From: Panaeolus papilionaceus | Lineage: Eukaryota; Basidiomycota; Agaricomycetes; Agaricales | Reading direction: 5' to 3' | Length of the DNA stretch: 64,000 nt | NCBI GenBank assembly: GCA_015501605.1 | Contig: JADNRZ010000010.1 | Coordinates: forward strand, 372,001-436,000 | In this document: one piece after another, positions 52,501-64,000 of the stretch | How the letters are laid out: the number at the start of each line of letters is the position of its first letter | How positions within the stretch are numbered: the stretch's first letter is position 1 | Notes under the pieces: model-generated | Told to the model about the DNA's origin: nothing | Databases searched by the model: none | The model's input: the letters and a program-made list of their open reading frames with translations, nothing else | Made by a program: the position numbers and the translations under genes

Positions 52501-55500
52501 AAGGGGGTTTGGGTGGACGTTAGTGGGAGGGTGGGGGTGGATGCAGCGAGGATTGTTGGGGTACAGAGGGCACTCGGAGACGAAGATGGGGTGTTGAAGA
52601 GCCTATGGAAGGCTGTTGGACGGTGGGGAGTGAGGAAGGTTGGCAGTGTGGGCGTGAAGATGGAGGGCGTGGAGGTGTGGAGTGTTTTTGGCGGTGATGA
52701 TGACGATGAGGAAGGGTCAAGAGAGGAGATGTTGCTGCTGAAGGTGGTCATCCCTCCGTTAGTCGTGCCGTTGTCGGCTGACGCGCCTCCGAGGAGAATA
52801 AAAGGCGACTTGGGTTCAAAAGAAGAAGACGATTGGCTAACGCCATTCTCGACGAGGGTGTTCGTTCAACCTGCTGTTGATACGAAACATCTGTTAAAGT
52901 TCGTAAGGCAGAGCTGGAAGACAGGATATGTGGGTTTGAAGACGCGGGTAAAGGTTACGAAGGTTCGATTAGGGGGTTCTGGATCTGGAGGTGTAGATGG
53001 GGTTGATAGAGAGTGGTCTACGGATTCCAGCTGGTTGGGTAAATTGCTGGAGAAGACGTTGAAGGATGTAAAAATCGGGATTAGGCTTAGATGTGCGTTT
53101 ATTATTTTGATTTTATTTTATTCGAATATTGACTTTATCGAAAGTACCGTCAATACCAGGATTTCCTCACCCAGGCCATAACCTCCCTCTTCCTTCGCTT
53201 TCTCAATTTCTTACGTTGACATCATTCAGCGCTCGATCTGATGATGTTCGAGGGTTAGTATTAGACGCAACAGCAACGCTCATCAACCCCGCATCCCCCG
53301 AATTCAAATTCACAGCACCTAGCTTACCATTCGTAGTCTCGATCCCCAACCTATCACCCAACTCGTCTTCATTGCCCCTGTTACCCCCCTCGAATCCCGA
53401 ATCTTACCCCCTCGCATCCGTGCAAACATCCCCCCTCTCCCTCTCCATGCACCCCAACATCACACTCACCGTCTCCGGCACACTCCTACCGCTTCCCGCA
53501 CCCGTCGTCCCCCTCCTATCCACCTTCATTTCCCGCTACCTGTCCTCCAAACCCAACCCCATCCTCATCTCGCCCAGTTTCCTGCCCGCCTCTCTCTCAT
53601 CCCTCCAAATCCCGGCCGACTTCCCCGCACCTGAAAAGCCTCCCAAGGTCCTCCGTGATGTGAGCATTCGAGATATGAGGATCCGACCGGGCGGGGTGGG
53701 TGATAAGGCGCAGTGGTTGGCGAGTGGAGTTGTGGTTGCGAGGATTGTGTTACCGGTGGGTGTGGATGTGAAGTTGGATGTGGCGAGTGTGTTTCCGGAT
53801 GTGATTATTTTTGATGGGGAGGTGCCGGATGAGGTTGCTGCTGTTGAGCAGTTACACGGGTTTGAGACACAGACGAAACGCAGAGGCCGACATGATGAAG
53901 ATGAGGACGAAGATGAGATTCCACCCCCGCCTGAGATGCCCTTTCCTGATCCGCTCCCTGAACGCGCGTTTGGGCATTTGAGGCCAGATGGTTGGGTCGC
54001 TGCTGTGAGCGAGCGTGAGGAGCCTAACGCTGCTGAGGAGGTTGTTTATGCGGTTTCGGCGAAGGTGGTCGATGTGCCGCTTGAAGTGTTGCCCAGGAGA
54101 CAGAAGGAGTTCAGGAGTTTTGTTTCGAAGGTGAATTTTTGGGCATTCTTAATTCTGGAAAACCCACCATTTCGATTGTTTGCGGCTCCTTTTTCTTTCT
54201 ATTGATTCCAATTTTCTTTCATTCCTACTCACACCATCCGTAGGTTATATTCGGCACAGAAGGCGCAACTGCAGGTCTATTAGGCGAAGCCGCAGTGCTC
54301 GTCTCAGTGCACGGGTTACCCATCGTCTCTCGGCCATCACCGCCATCCAATCGAACAAGACATGGAGATCGAAAGGATCCAGAGGTGATGCTGCAGGGGC
54401 TGCCATTTAGAGGGAGTGTGCATGTTGGGAAGAAGAGCATGTTTGGGGGAGCGGGTGGGGTTGGGAAGGGTGATGAGGGGAGAGAGAAGGAGCGGGATTG
54501 GTGAGATAAAGTGAGAGAGGAAATGGAGAGGTGGGGGTGGTGGTAGTTGTATGTTTTTGACAATTTATAGCATGAGATCTTAGGATGGGTTTTGTACTTT
54601 GCTAGTAATATAGGGCATGTTGCCTTCGCTTTGCTTTATCTGTTGGTTGTACTCTAGAGGCGTAGAAATGGCTATATGAGGGGTCTGCACACACCCGCGA
54701 CTTGCTTGGGTTTATACAATTCGCTGTCGCCAAATCTGCAGCCACGTTACCCCGAATAATCAACGAATAATAATGACTAGATAACTCCATGCCTTGAAGC
54801 TTTCCCTATTTCGGAATGGTTAGAAATTGAATTGAATCACCAGCAGTCAAACACACGTACTGCCTCCATGTTCGATCGCTATCAATCTCGCTCTCTAACT
54901 TGACATGGTGTCAATCAATGCTCTCACCCTGACCACCACCTAGTACTCAGAGACTCTCCAGGCAATCTAAACCCCACCATCACCCATTGCTATGGACAGC
55001 ACTCGAGAATTTGCGCCGCTTCAGATCACAGAACCGGTACCTCCGACTTCAACCGTGGTGGTGAGCACTCGGAAGTGGAAGATGGTGTACGGTACGTCTT
55101 TCAGTCGCATGTGCAGGTCCAATAACCATGATTTAAGGGTTCATCTATGCCCGTTTCTTGTAACTGACAGGGTTCATCAGTCTATTCGGGTGCATCGAAA
55201 GCTTCCTGACCACCTTTGCTGTCGGATATGGTGGGTTTGCGTCGCTTGGTCGTAAGTTCTTCATGCAATTAGACATTAACTCTTTACATTTCAATGTCTC
55301 ATACGCAACTTAATACAGAGCTCATCGGTAATCTTATCGCATTCTGGGCATTTGTGACGTGGATATGGACGATTGTATTGTACGTTTTATTATTCCTATT
55401 TACCTCAATAAGCCGGACTGAGACTCATAATCATCCCCTTGCTGCACTTGGCAGGCTATCCTTCATCATGCGCCCACCACGCCCCGAGCCTCAGTTTTGG

Positions 55501-58500
55501 AGAAGAAGGAAGCCGCATTTCGTATGGTTTACAGGGTCGGGAGCGGTATGGGGTGGTATGTGCCTTCCTTCAACGTTACTCAAAATGAAAGAAGACAGCT
55601 CATCATAGAACTACAGGTCTGACGGCAGCATTCATTTCACAACTCCCCAGACAATGTCGGGAATCCAAAGTCTCTGGGTGTATTCTCGGGTCGATAAGTA
55701 GCGCGATAGGGGCTGTCATATTTGGTTTATGTGAGTCGAGTGATCATCAGTTGTTTAGCATTTGTTTCTTCTGTTTTGGGAGACACTGAAAAAATTTGTA
55801 GCCGTGCTCCTGGTACACCTTATCCACACGTGTAGCGATTTCGGCGTTCTAATCGAAGGTGGCGAGAGTAATGGTGGGGTGAAGCGGGATGGTGATGGTG
55901 ATACGAGCGGGACTCGGCAGCCAGAGGAGGCCGGACTTTTGGTGTCTGAGAGAGCATGAGAACGAGAAGTTAGTGAGATGAAGGGGGCTCGTGTACTGCA
56001 TCGCATGCGTCCGGGATATCGGTTCAATCAATGCTACATATCTAAACAAAGAAAACCGAAACACTGCAAACAAAACGAAACGAAAAAAAAAATGAATGAA
56101 AATTCACTAAAACTGCGACGTGAAGCAACTCTCGACGCTGCGTTCGCTAGTTGTCGGAACCTAAATTATATTTTCCTTGAAAAGTGATGGGCTGCGACGC
56201 TCGATGTCTCATTTTTACTTGCAATTTTAATCATTGAAGGCATCACGATACATACACGACCTCAATTAATTAAAATTGCGACATAAACCACCGTTCGACA
56301 GTGTTCTTTCTACCTGACAAATCCCAAATCAATCTATCCATTAACGAGTCGTCGCGCTCAATGCTAATCCGTAGACCACTGTGAACCCAGCTGAAGGGTT
56401 AATCCCTCTGAGATTTTGTAAGTGAATAACGGTACTTAAGAAGAGGGTAAGTAAGGAAGATTATCATTTATAGCGATATAATTACATACCTTATTGTTCT
56501 ATATTCACTTACACAAAGAGGGTTATTCAGGGTGAATTTTCACTCACCGAAATCATCCACGAAAGCCCTCTTGAAATGAGGGATACCCTCCAGCGCAGCA
56601 GAGGAATTGCAAAAAAAGTGGTTAAAAGCGATATTAAAGATAGCTATATATATACAAAAAGAGGTCTCGAAGAGGAAATAACGACTGATCTAATGCGTGT
56701 ATAGTAGTTTAAATACGAGAAAAATGACGTGAAACAGTGATAATAGAAGGAGTTAAAAACATAGAAAATGTGAATGAAAGCTAAGGAACTTGTTGGTAAT
56801 ATGGATTCAAAGAAGAGATTATAAGCACGAAAAAAAATAATTTAAACCCTGAGTTTCTTCTTGTCTCGAGCATCCTTGAGGGCAAAAAGCGCCTTCCTCT
56901 TTTTCGCCGTTGCAACCTCTTCATCGTCCTCGTCCTCGTCTTCGTCCTCGTCCTCATCACCTTCGCTGTCCTTGTCCTCATCACCTTCGCCGTCCTCGTC
57001 CTGCTCGCCTTCGCCCTCTTCATTCTCGGCTGGCTTCGAACTTCTTTGGACTTGACTTACATGTATTTTCTACTCTGATGTTAAGCTCTTTTCGACGGGG
57101 GCTCAACGCACTTTGGTGAGTCTCATGATTCCTCTACTAGACCCTGTTAGACACCGCAGGTCAATCCCTTACAACAAGAGAGGCACTGAAAACCCCCGGA
57201 GTGCGATGTCGGAATTTCCTTACTCTGGGAGGGTTTTCAAAATTCCTTCCCTAAACCCCTTTCCCTACCCCCCGGTCCAGGGTGGATTTTAGAGGCCGGC
57301 CCGACTCAAGAGAGTCAATAACCCCTCGGCTGGGTTCACAGTGGACCGTGCTTCTCGCGCAACCTCTGCTCCAGCACCCGAAGCTCCTGTATCCACTCCA
57401 AAAGAGTATCTAAAAACTCCAACCTATATCGTATAGACATGCCAGACGAAATAAATGATTTCTGCTTGCCAGCACTTGCGAGTCGTGTATGTCAATGTTG
57501 GGGTTTGACTGTTGGGTGGACGACGATGGCAAAGCATGAGTACCCAAGAGTGACTCGGCGATAACTTGAGTGAGCTTGTCCACAGAGGCGAAGTCTTCAA
57601 GTGAAATTTCGAAGACCTGAATGTTAGGAAGTGGGCGTCGCTGATCCTCTCTTAAGAAGTTCGCGATCGCAAGGAAGTCTTCTGTGTCCAACACGTAGAC
57701 AGCCAATGTTGTTAGAGAGGGAGCTGCGAGGAATAGATGGAATATCCCAGTAAAGCCCCCTCCACAATAATAGCCTGGGCCGTGCCGTGTATACGTATGT
57801 ATCTGCATGGTGTGAAGAGCTGGGAACGTATTTGAGAACGAATCTTGGGATAATTCATCACGTTCAGGCTGGGGATCAAATTCCGGAGGTGGCGTGTGCA
57901 TGAATTGAATGTAAAGAATATGGAGTTTTGGGAATCTCAAGTTGATAAATGGTTCCAGGATATGAGTTGAGGAGAAATTCCAGAATATTAAAGCCAAATG
58001 ATGGAGGCAAGGAATTATGTGGAATGATGGAACAATTTCTGAGGTTGGTCGTGTCGCGTCGAGCCAGAACATCCCGCATTCTAGGCGAGGCAATACCCTC
58101 AGTAGCGACTTCCAATCTTCAATGTCCAGCGAATCCCCAAGAGACATATGAGTCATATTCGAAAACGGACCATCGACAGTCGCATGGCCCAAAGAAGTGA
58201 AAATACCACGAGGTAAATCGAAGTGAACTTCCTGGACGCCTAGCCAAATCCGATGGAGGTTGGGGAATAAATCACATATAACGTCGAAGTCCACTGAACT
58301 CATCTGAATCCTACACGGATCTCCCGAATCGGTGATAATCAAAGTCTGGACACTGGGGAATGACTCCCCATGGACCCTGTCAATCGCAGTTAGCCAGTTT
58401 ACTGCGTTGTAAGGGTGGATGATAAACTGTTGTAATCGATTACGAGACCCTTCCTCCCATTGCCGAAAGATCCAGTTCATAATACATATGAACAGATCCT

Positions 58501-61500
58501 CGTCGCCTTCATCCACTGCGTGGACGGTTAATGGCAGGTTACGTGCAAGGCGTGCAAAATGGCTAATCCGCACAAGTGCAGTCCCGGGATGCGTGTCAGA
58601 CACATCGCAATCAAAATCAATAGATATGTTCTGCCAAAGAGATGGCATATTGTGAATGACGGCGTGCCAAGTACTGCAGGTAGCAGCGAGCTTTGAAGGT
58701 GTGTGTCCATCCCTACGTTGGGGCCTTTCCCATTCCTGTTCAGGGTGACAATGACCAGCTATCTCTTGCAAAATGTCAAGAGGAAGACGTCGGAAAGGAG
58801 ATAAAATGACATCGCAGGCAAAAGATGACTTCTTCCTCGTGAGCGCGCGCTCTTGAAGACGCGCTAGCCTGTCGTTGAGCTCCTGAATTTCCATTGCCTC
58901 GCGCTCGTTTTCTGCAGCAAGAGCAGCCCGAAATTCTTTGACCCTGTCTAAGTTCACAGCAGAAGGGGCTTCATTATGAGCCAAATAAGAAATAAATGCT
59001 TTGGGGAGGGTAATTGGATACTAAATATCAAGAATAATGCTCTCTCAGTTCTTGGTTTTCGCCATTTTCAAAGTTGAACGTTAAACCTTACCTCATTTCT
59101 CCACTCGTACTCGGCCCATGTAATCCGTTGATGCACAGGGTGATCAGGTCCAAATTCAATCTCATCCATGGTTGTATAGTTCAAAATCAGCTGCGCGGAC
59201 ACTGGTCACCGGTCGAGGTTCAGGATGTTCAGAAGATATTGTTCAATGCAACAGATGATGGTGGTGTGATGAAGGCAACTTTGACAAAATTCAAATCAAT
59301 GAACATGTTACACGTAATCATGATCACGAGGTTGCGTCCAATTCGCCCATCGCTCCACAAATTGAAAGCAACCCCAAGTTAAGTCGTCTAGTCTCCCATA
59401 CTCAGACCATTTTGTAAAAAAAAAAATCTTGCTTTCTTGATGTTTTTTGTATCGAGTTCTCAGGAATCAACTTCAGCACTATTCACCCACAAGATCAGAT
59501 GTCAATTGGTTTGGAGGGTGCTACTACAGGCCCTAGCATATCCTTCGGGGGTACATTAAAACCAAAAATAGAATCTCAACGACTTAAAACTGCAACATCA
59601 TCCACCTCCCGACAGTGCTCTTCCTACTCGACAAATCCCAAATTATCCCTGAATAGCAACCCCAGACGAGATGAACTGTTCCTACCAGCAGGCTCCTGAA
59701 CACCTCCAACGTCGACGTTCGAGGCCACTGAAAGGACCACCGAAGCATCAGCCTCGGTGTTGCCCCGTGACAAAGCGAGCGGTCCCACAAGCGAATTCGT
59801 AACTGTTTCAGTCAGCTCGTCCACGGAGATGCGGTTATCGAGGAACATTTCAAAGACTTGGAGACTAGGCAGCGGCAGTCGTTGGTCCCCTCTTAGAAAT
59901 TCCGCAACTGCACCATGCGATGCACAGAAACGGCTAACGTTGTTGTGGATGGTGCGGAAAGGAAAAGATGGAATGATGACCCAGTGAACCCTTATCCGGA
60001 CTTATACCCTGGACGCGGCCCTGGGTGCGTATTTAGCTGCATAGTGCGCAGCACAGGGAAGGTGTCCGTGAATTCGGCTTGTAATAGTGCGTCGTCCTGG
60101 GGTTGAGGCTCGAATGCGAGCGGTGGCGTGTGCTTGAACTGAATATAAAGGATATCGAGCTTGAGGAACCGCAAGTTGATGAATGGCTTGAGGACATGGG
60201 TAGATGAGAACTTTGAGAATGTCAAATCGAGATGGGTGAGGTGGGAGGCGACGTGCAGTGACAACTGTGAGTTGGCGGCAGGCTCAGGGGACGGCCGTGT
60301 TGCATCGAGAGCGAAAAAGCCGTACTCCAGATTGGGCAATAGCGTCCCGAGCGTGTGCCAGTCGTCGATGCCCATCAAATCCATGATAGACATGGGTCAT
60401 ATTTTCAAACAGGCCAGTCAAAATGTCTTCTAGCAAAGTGCTAAAAATGCCAGGTGGAAAGACGAGATTGGCATCCTGCTTCCCAACCAAAGGCGAGTGA
60501 GCTTTTGGGATACTGTACGAAAGATATCAAAGTCTTGCTCGTTTATACGAACAACCTTAATTTGTGTCAGTGACAATGAAAGTCTGCAGATCGGGGATGC
60601 TGCAGTCCTTGTCGTAGAATTCGTGCACAGAGAGCAACCAGCCCTCCCCTTCGTAAGGATGGATGGTGAGCCGTCGTAGTCGATCTCGAGAATCATCGTC
60701 CCACTGTTCGAACATCCATGACCCACCAATTTCTTTCCAGACAGTTACGGGAACAGTCCACTGCGTGGAGAGTCAATGGCAAATCTGTGGCAAGACACAT
60801 AAACAGGCCAGCCAGAGAGTTTAAAGCGACATCTGGGTTTCTGCGTCTGTAATATTCATTTTGTCTATCTTTTAACTGTTGCATATCCGACGAGGAAATT
60901 AATGAGCGCTAGCTTGATCACATCCAGTTTGAGAAATGTACCTCAACGTACTTCGAATTTGAATGGTGGGTGATACAGTAACAAAAGTGTAGATAATGTA
61001 TTTCACTTTGACATCAACCGACCAACGAAGGCACCATCACCAAACACTCTATCAGAAGAAAAATCTCGTCTATTATTATTTCGTTCGATTATGCGCTAAG
61101 TATAACAGCACGGATAAAAAAATAAGGGATTCCATCCAATCCATCCAACGCAACAAACCAAGGTATAAGTCGTCAGTAAGTAACTTGTAATTACTTGATT
61201 GATCCTATTAGCTTTCACGTATAAGGTGGACATTTAGAAAAAAGCAGGTGGAACCGTGGAACGGGTGGAAAACAACGGATCGAAAAATGAAGGGAAAGAA
61301 AGAAGACAAATAAGACAACGAAACCAGACGTGTAATTAGATAGAAGCATAACATTACCCCTCCCCACCATCATCTCATATCGTCCCACTTTCACATCGTA
61401 ACCACCATCATCACCTACTTCCTCCTCCCCAACACACTCTTCACAACCCCCCTAAACACGCCCACCGCCTTCTCCAACTCCTTCCTACTCATCGCAGCAC

Positions 61501-64000
61501 TAACCGCAATCTTAATACTCGGCCTACACTCGCTCATCTCATGCCCCTTCAACCGCTTCGCCCGCGTCAACATCACACCCTGCGCCAAACATTCCTCCAC
61601 AATCTCCTGCAGCACCCTCTCCTCCGTTTCATATTCTGATAGATTCGGCTTTGCTTCGCGTCCGTGGATGGAGGTAGGATTCGATTGCGAGTGTTTGGAG
61701 GGCGTGAGCAGCGCGGAGGTGGGATTTAACATGCCCCCACTACCGAAGGTCGCAGATGGGGACTTGATACAAACGTGTACGACGGGGCTGGCGAGATGGC
61801 TGAGCACCTCCACACCCTCGACTTTCTCTAGCCCAGCACGCAGCGTGCGCACGTTCTCTTGGAGGGTTTCGAATAGGCTAGGTGTGCTCCTGAGGGTGTT
61901 GATAGCTTCGGAGGCGCAGACGGCGAGGAGAGCGGGCATGGAGGCAGAGAAGACGACCGAGGGACCGTTGATACGTTGATGTTCGACAGTTGTGCGGGAG
62001 CCGGCGCAGAATCCACCGCAGGAGGCCAGACCGTTGGCGACGCTGCCGAGAATCATGTCGACTTTAGAAGCCTGAGTGATAAGAGAGCATGTTTAAGTGG
62101 TTGAAATTAGGCAAAGGGAAGGTCGAGAAAGCTTACGGGAACATTGTACAATTCCGTCAAACCACGACCTGTCCTGCCAACTGCACCAAATGACAAACTC
62201 TCATCGAGAATAAGCCTGTACTTGTATTTATATTTGACGTCAATCTAAGACACCAAACATCAGCCTTGGATCCCCTAAAATAAAATTACAAAAAAAGAGC
62301 TCACCAGCTTGGGCAAATCAACCATCTGTCCATCCTTCGCAAAGATACCTTCCGTAATAATAAACCTCCTCGTCAACTTTCCTCTCCTCTTCTTCCTCTC
62401 CTTCTCCACACTAACCAGCACCTCCTCAAGGCTGTTCACATCATTATGATCATACCACCTCACCGTGCTTCTACTGATCTGGATACCCTTCTGAATAGCA
62501 AAGTTCACACCGCGATCAGCGACGATGATGTCGCCGCGTTTGCAAAATGCGGGAATGACGGATGAGACGGTGCTGAAACCTTGAGAATAGAGAATGGCGC
62601 CTTCGGTGCCGAGGAAATCGGCGATGTCGTTTTCCAAATCCATATGCACATCTGTAGATTTTATTTAAATTTAGAATTTTGTCCGGGCATATCGACATGA
62701 TGATGGCAAGAACAAGAAAAACGAACCTAGTGTACCGTAAAACCCAGGAGGTCCACAGCTTCCCAATCCATATTTGCGGAGTGTTTCCACAGCCTTTTCT
62801 TTGAGCGCTTCGCTGTTGGCGAGGCCGGCAAAGTTATAGGAAGCGAGGTTGATGACTTGTTTACCTGTTGGAGGGCGGGTAGGCGAGGGAGTGGGGTGGG
62901 GTAAAAGGGTTGGAAGGGATTATCAGGGAAAGTCAGTTATGCTGCGGGACGAAAAGAGGAAATAAACACCGGCACAAGAAGACCGGAATAGGGGGTATAA
63001 AGAAAAAAGGAAAAGGGGGCGAATTATTGGAGATATATCAACGGCAAAAAAAAAAACAGAAGGGCATAGAAATTGGTAAAATATTGTGAAGAGAAGAGTC
63101 ATGAAAAACAAAAAAAAATACGGCAAACACATACCGTTGGCAAGCAGCTTTGGCTTTGGTCCGTTTTGCCCTGAGACCACAGGCAGCGCAGCAAGGTCTG
63201 ATTCTTCAGAGGTTGTCAGAGGTTGGGCAAGAGGCTCAGGAATCCATTCATCTACGAGCTCATCTACTTCCTGTTGAAAAAAAATGCAAGCAGATGATTG
63301 TCAGTCAACATTATACAGACTGCGCCACCCAACACCCAGCCCAAAACCCCAAACATTTCCCAAACACACGCAAGAATTCAGAGTAAAATTCAACTCACCT
63401 TCTCACTAAACTGAATAAAATGCTTTCCATTTCTATCTGCTCTCGTCCTACTCTGCAGCAATGTGCGGATAGCAAATAGCACAAGGATCAATTCCAGCAA
63501 CGTTCTGCCTGGGTCATTCTGATGGCTGCTCTTGATGTACCGCAAGAGCACTGCGGAACCTGGGATGCTGTGTAATGTGGCTTGCGCAGTGGACAAGGAA
63601 GAGTCAAGAAACGAGAAGAGAGGCGCGAGGGTGGTCGTCGTATTCATCGTGGCCGTTGGTTGGGGTGGGTGAGAGGTTGGTTTCGTGTTTCACCCCCAGT
63701 TAAAGTCTAGGTATCCACAAGTCCTCCGTGGATGCTGTAATCGTGCTCGTCGCTGTCTTCGTCGTGATCAATACGTTTGTCGTCGAGTAGGACGTGAAGG
63801 ACGTTGAGCAGAACAAAACGAAGGCCTAGAATGGGAACGAAATTAAAATGTTCAAAGTTGCGTGAGCAGGACGTCGGTCAGACCTGCTTACTGTTTTTGA
63901 TTTCCCCGTTTGGGTAGTTGCTGAGTCATTTAGCTTTGGTCAGCTAATGTGGATGATTCTGACGTTTATGTATACGATAATTTCCAAACTACCATTTCAA

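Overview
The window is nuclear DNA from a mushroom-forming basidiomycete (Agaricomycetes). Coding frames rejoin only when many short GT-AG introns (about 45-80 nt) are removed. Family content also fits: a Plavaka DNA transposase, a DUF6698-like protein, a DUF6533-like seven-helix protein, F-box/LRR paralogues and standard fungal housekeeping genes. Gene models below were spliced by hand from consensus sites, frame continuity and family motifs. No transcripts or database searches were available.

Left part (1-10.7 kb): the 3' part of an alpha/beta hydrolase; a proline-rich tandem-repeat protein; a decayed F-box gene next to a better preserved paralogue; and a leftward DUF2461 (TIGR02453) gene built with micro-exons. 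Accessory island (about 10.7-33.5 kb), between the DUF2461 gene and acetyl-CoA synthetase: 231-bp tandem repeats, then five leftward genes of unknown function (one DUF6698-like), then a divergent, apparently intact Plavaka transposase of about 1301 codons, one more orphan gene and a second tandem repeat of about 303 bp. One leftward gene (17370-21738) is split by a complete non-autonomous LTR retroelement of 1766 bp. Its two 302-bp LTRs look identical, its target duplication is 5 bp, and its only gene encodes a KH-domain protein with an RGG-like tail.

Right part (33.5-64 kb): acetyl-CoA synthetase, a CON-6 family protein, PEX3, a small probable complex I subunit whose first coding exon is only ATG, a seven-helix DUF6533-like receptor, an F-box protein, a second multi-pass membrane protein, two small four-helix membrane proteins on opposite strands, a Tag1-like transmembrane protein, an intronless F-box gene with a decayed paralogue, and LCB1 (serine palmitoyltransferase).

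The housekeeping genes are not a pathway. They cover acetate activation, peroxisome biogenesis, mitochondrial respiration and sphingolipid synthesis. The most unusual signals are the KH-only LTR element and its clean gene disruption, the orphan gene cluster beside Plavaka, and several extremely small exons (1, 2, 5, 7 and 14 nt) inferred from frame and motif continuity.
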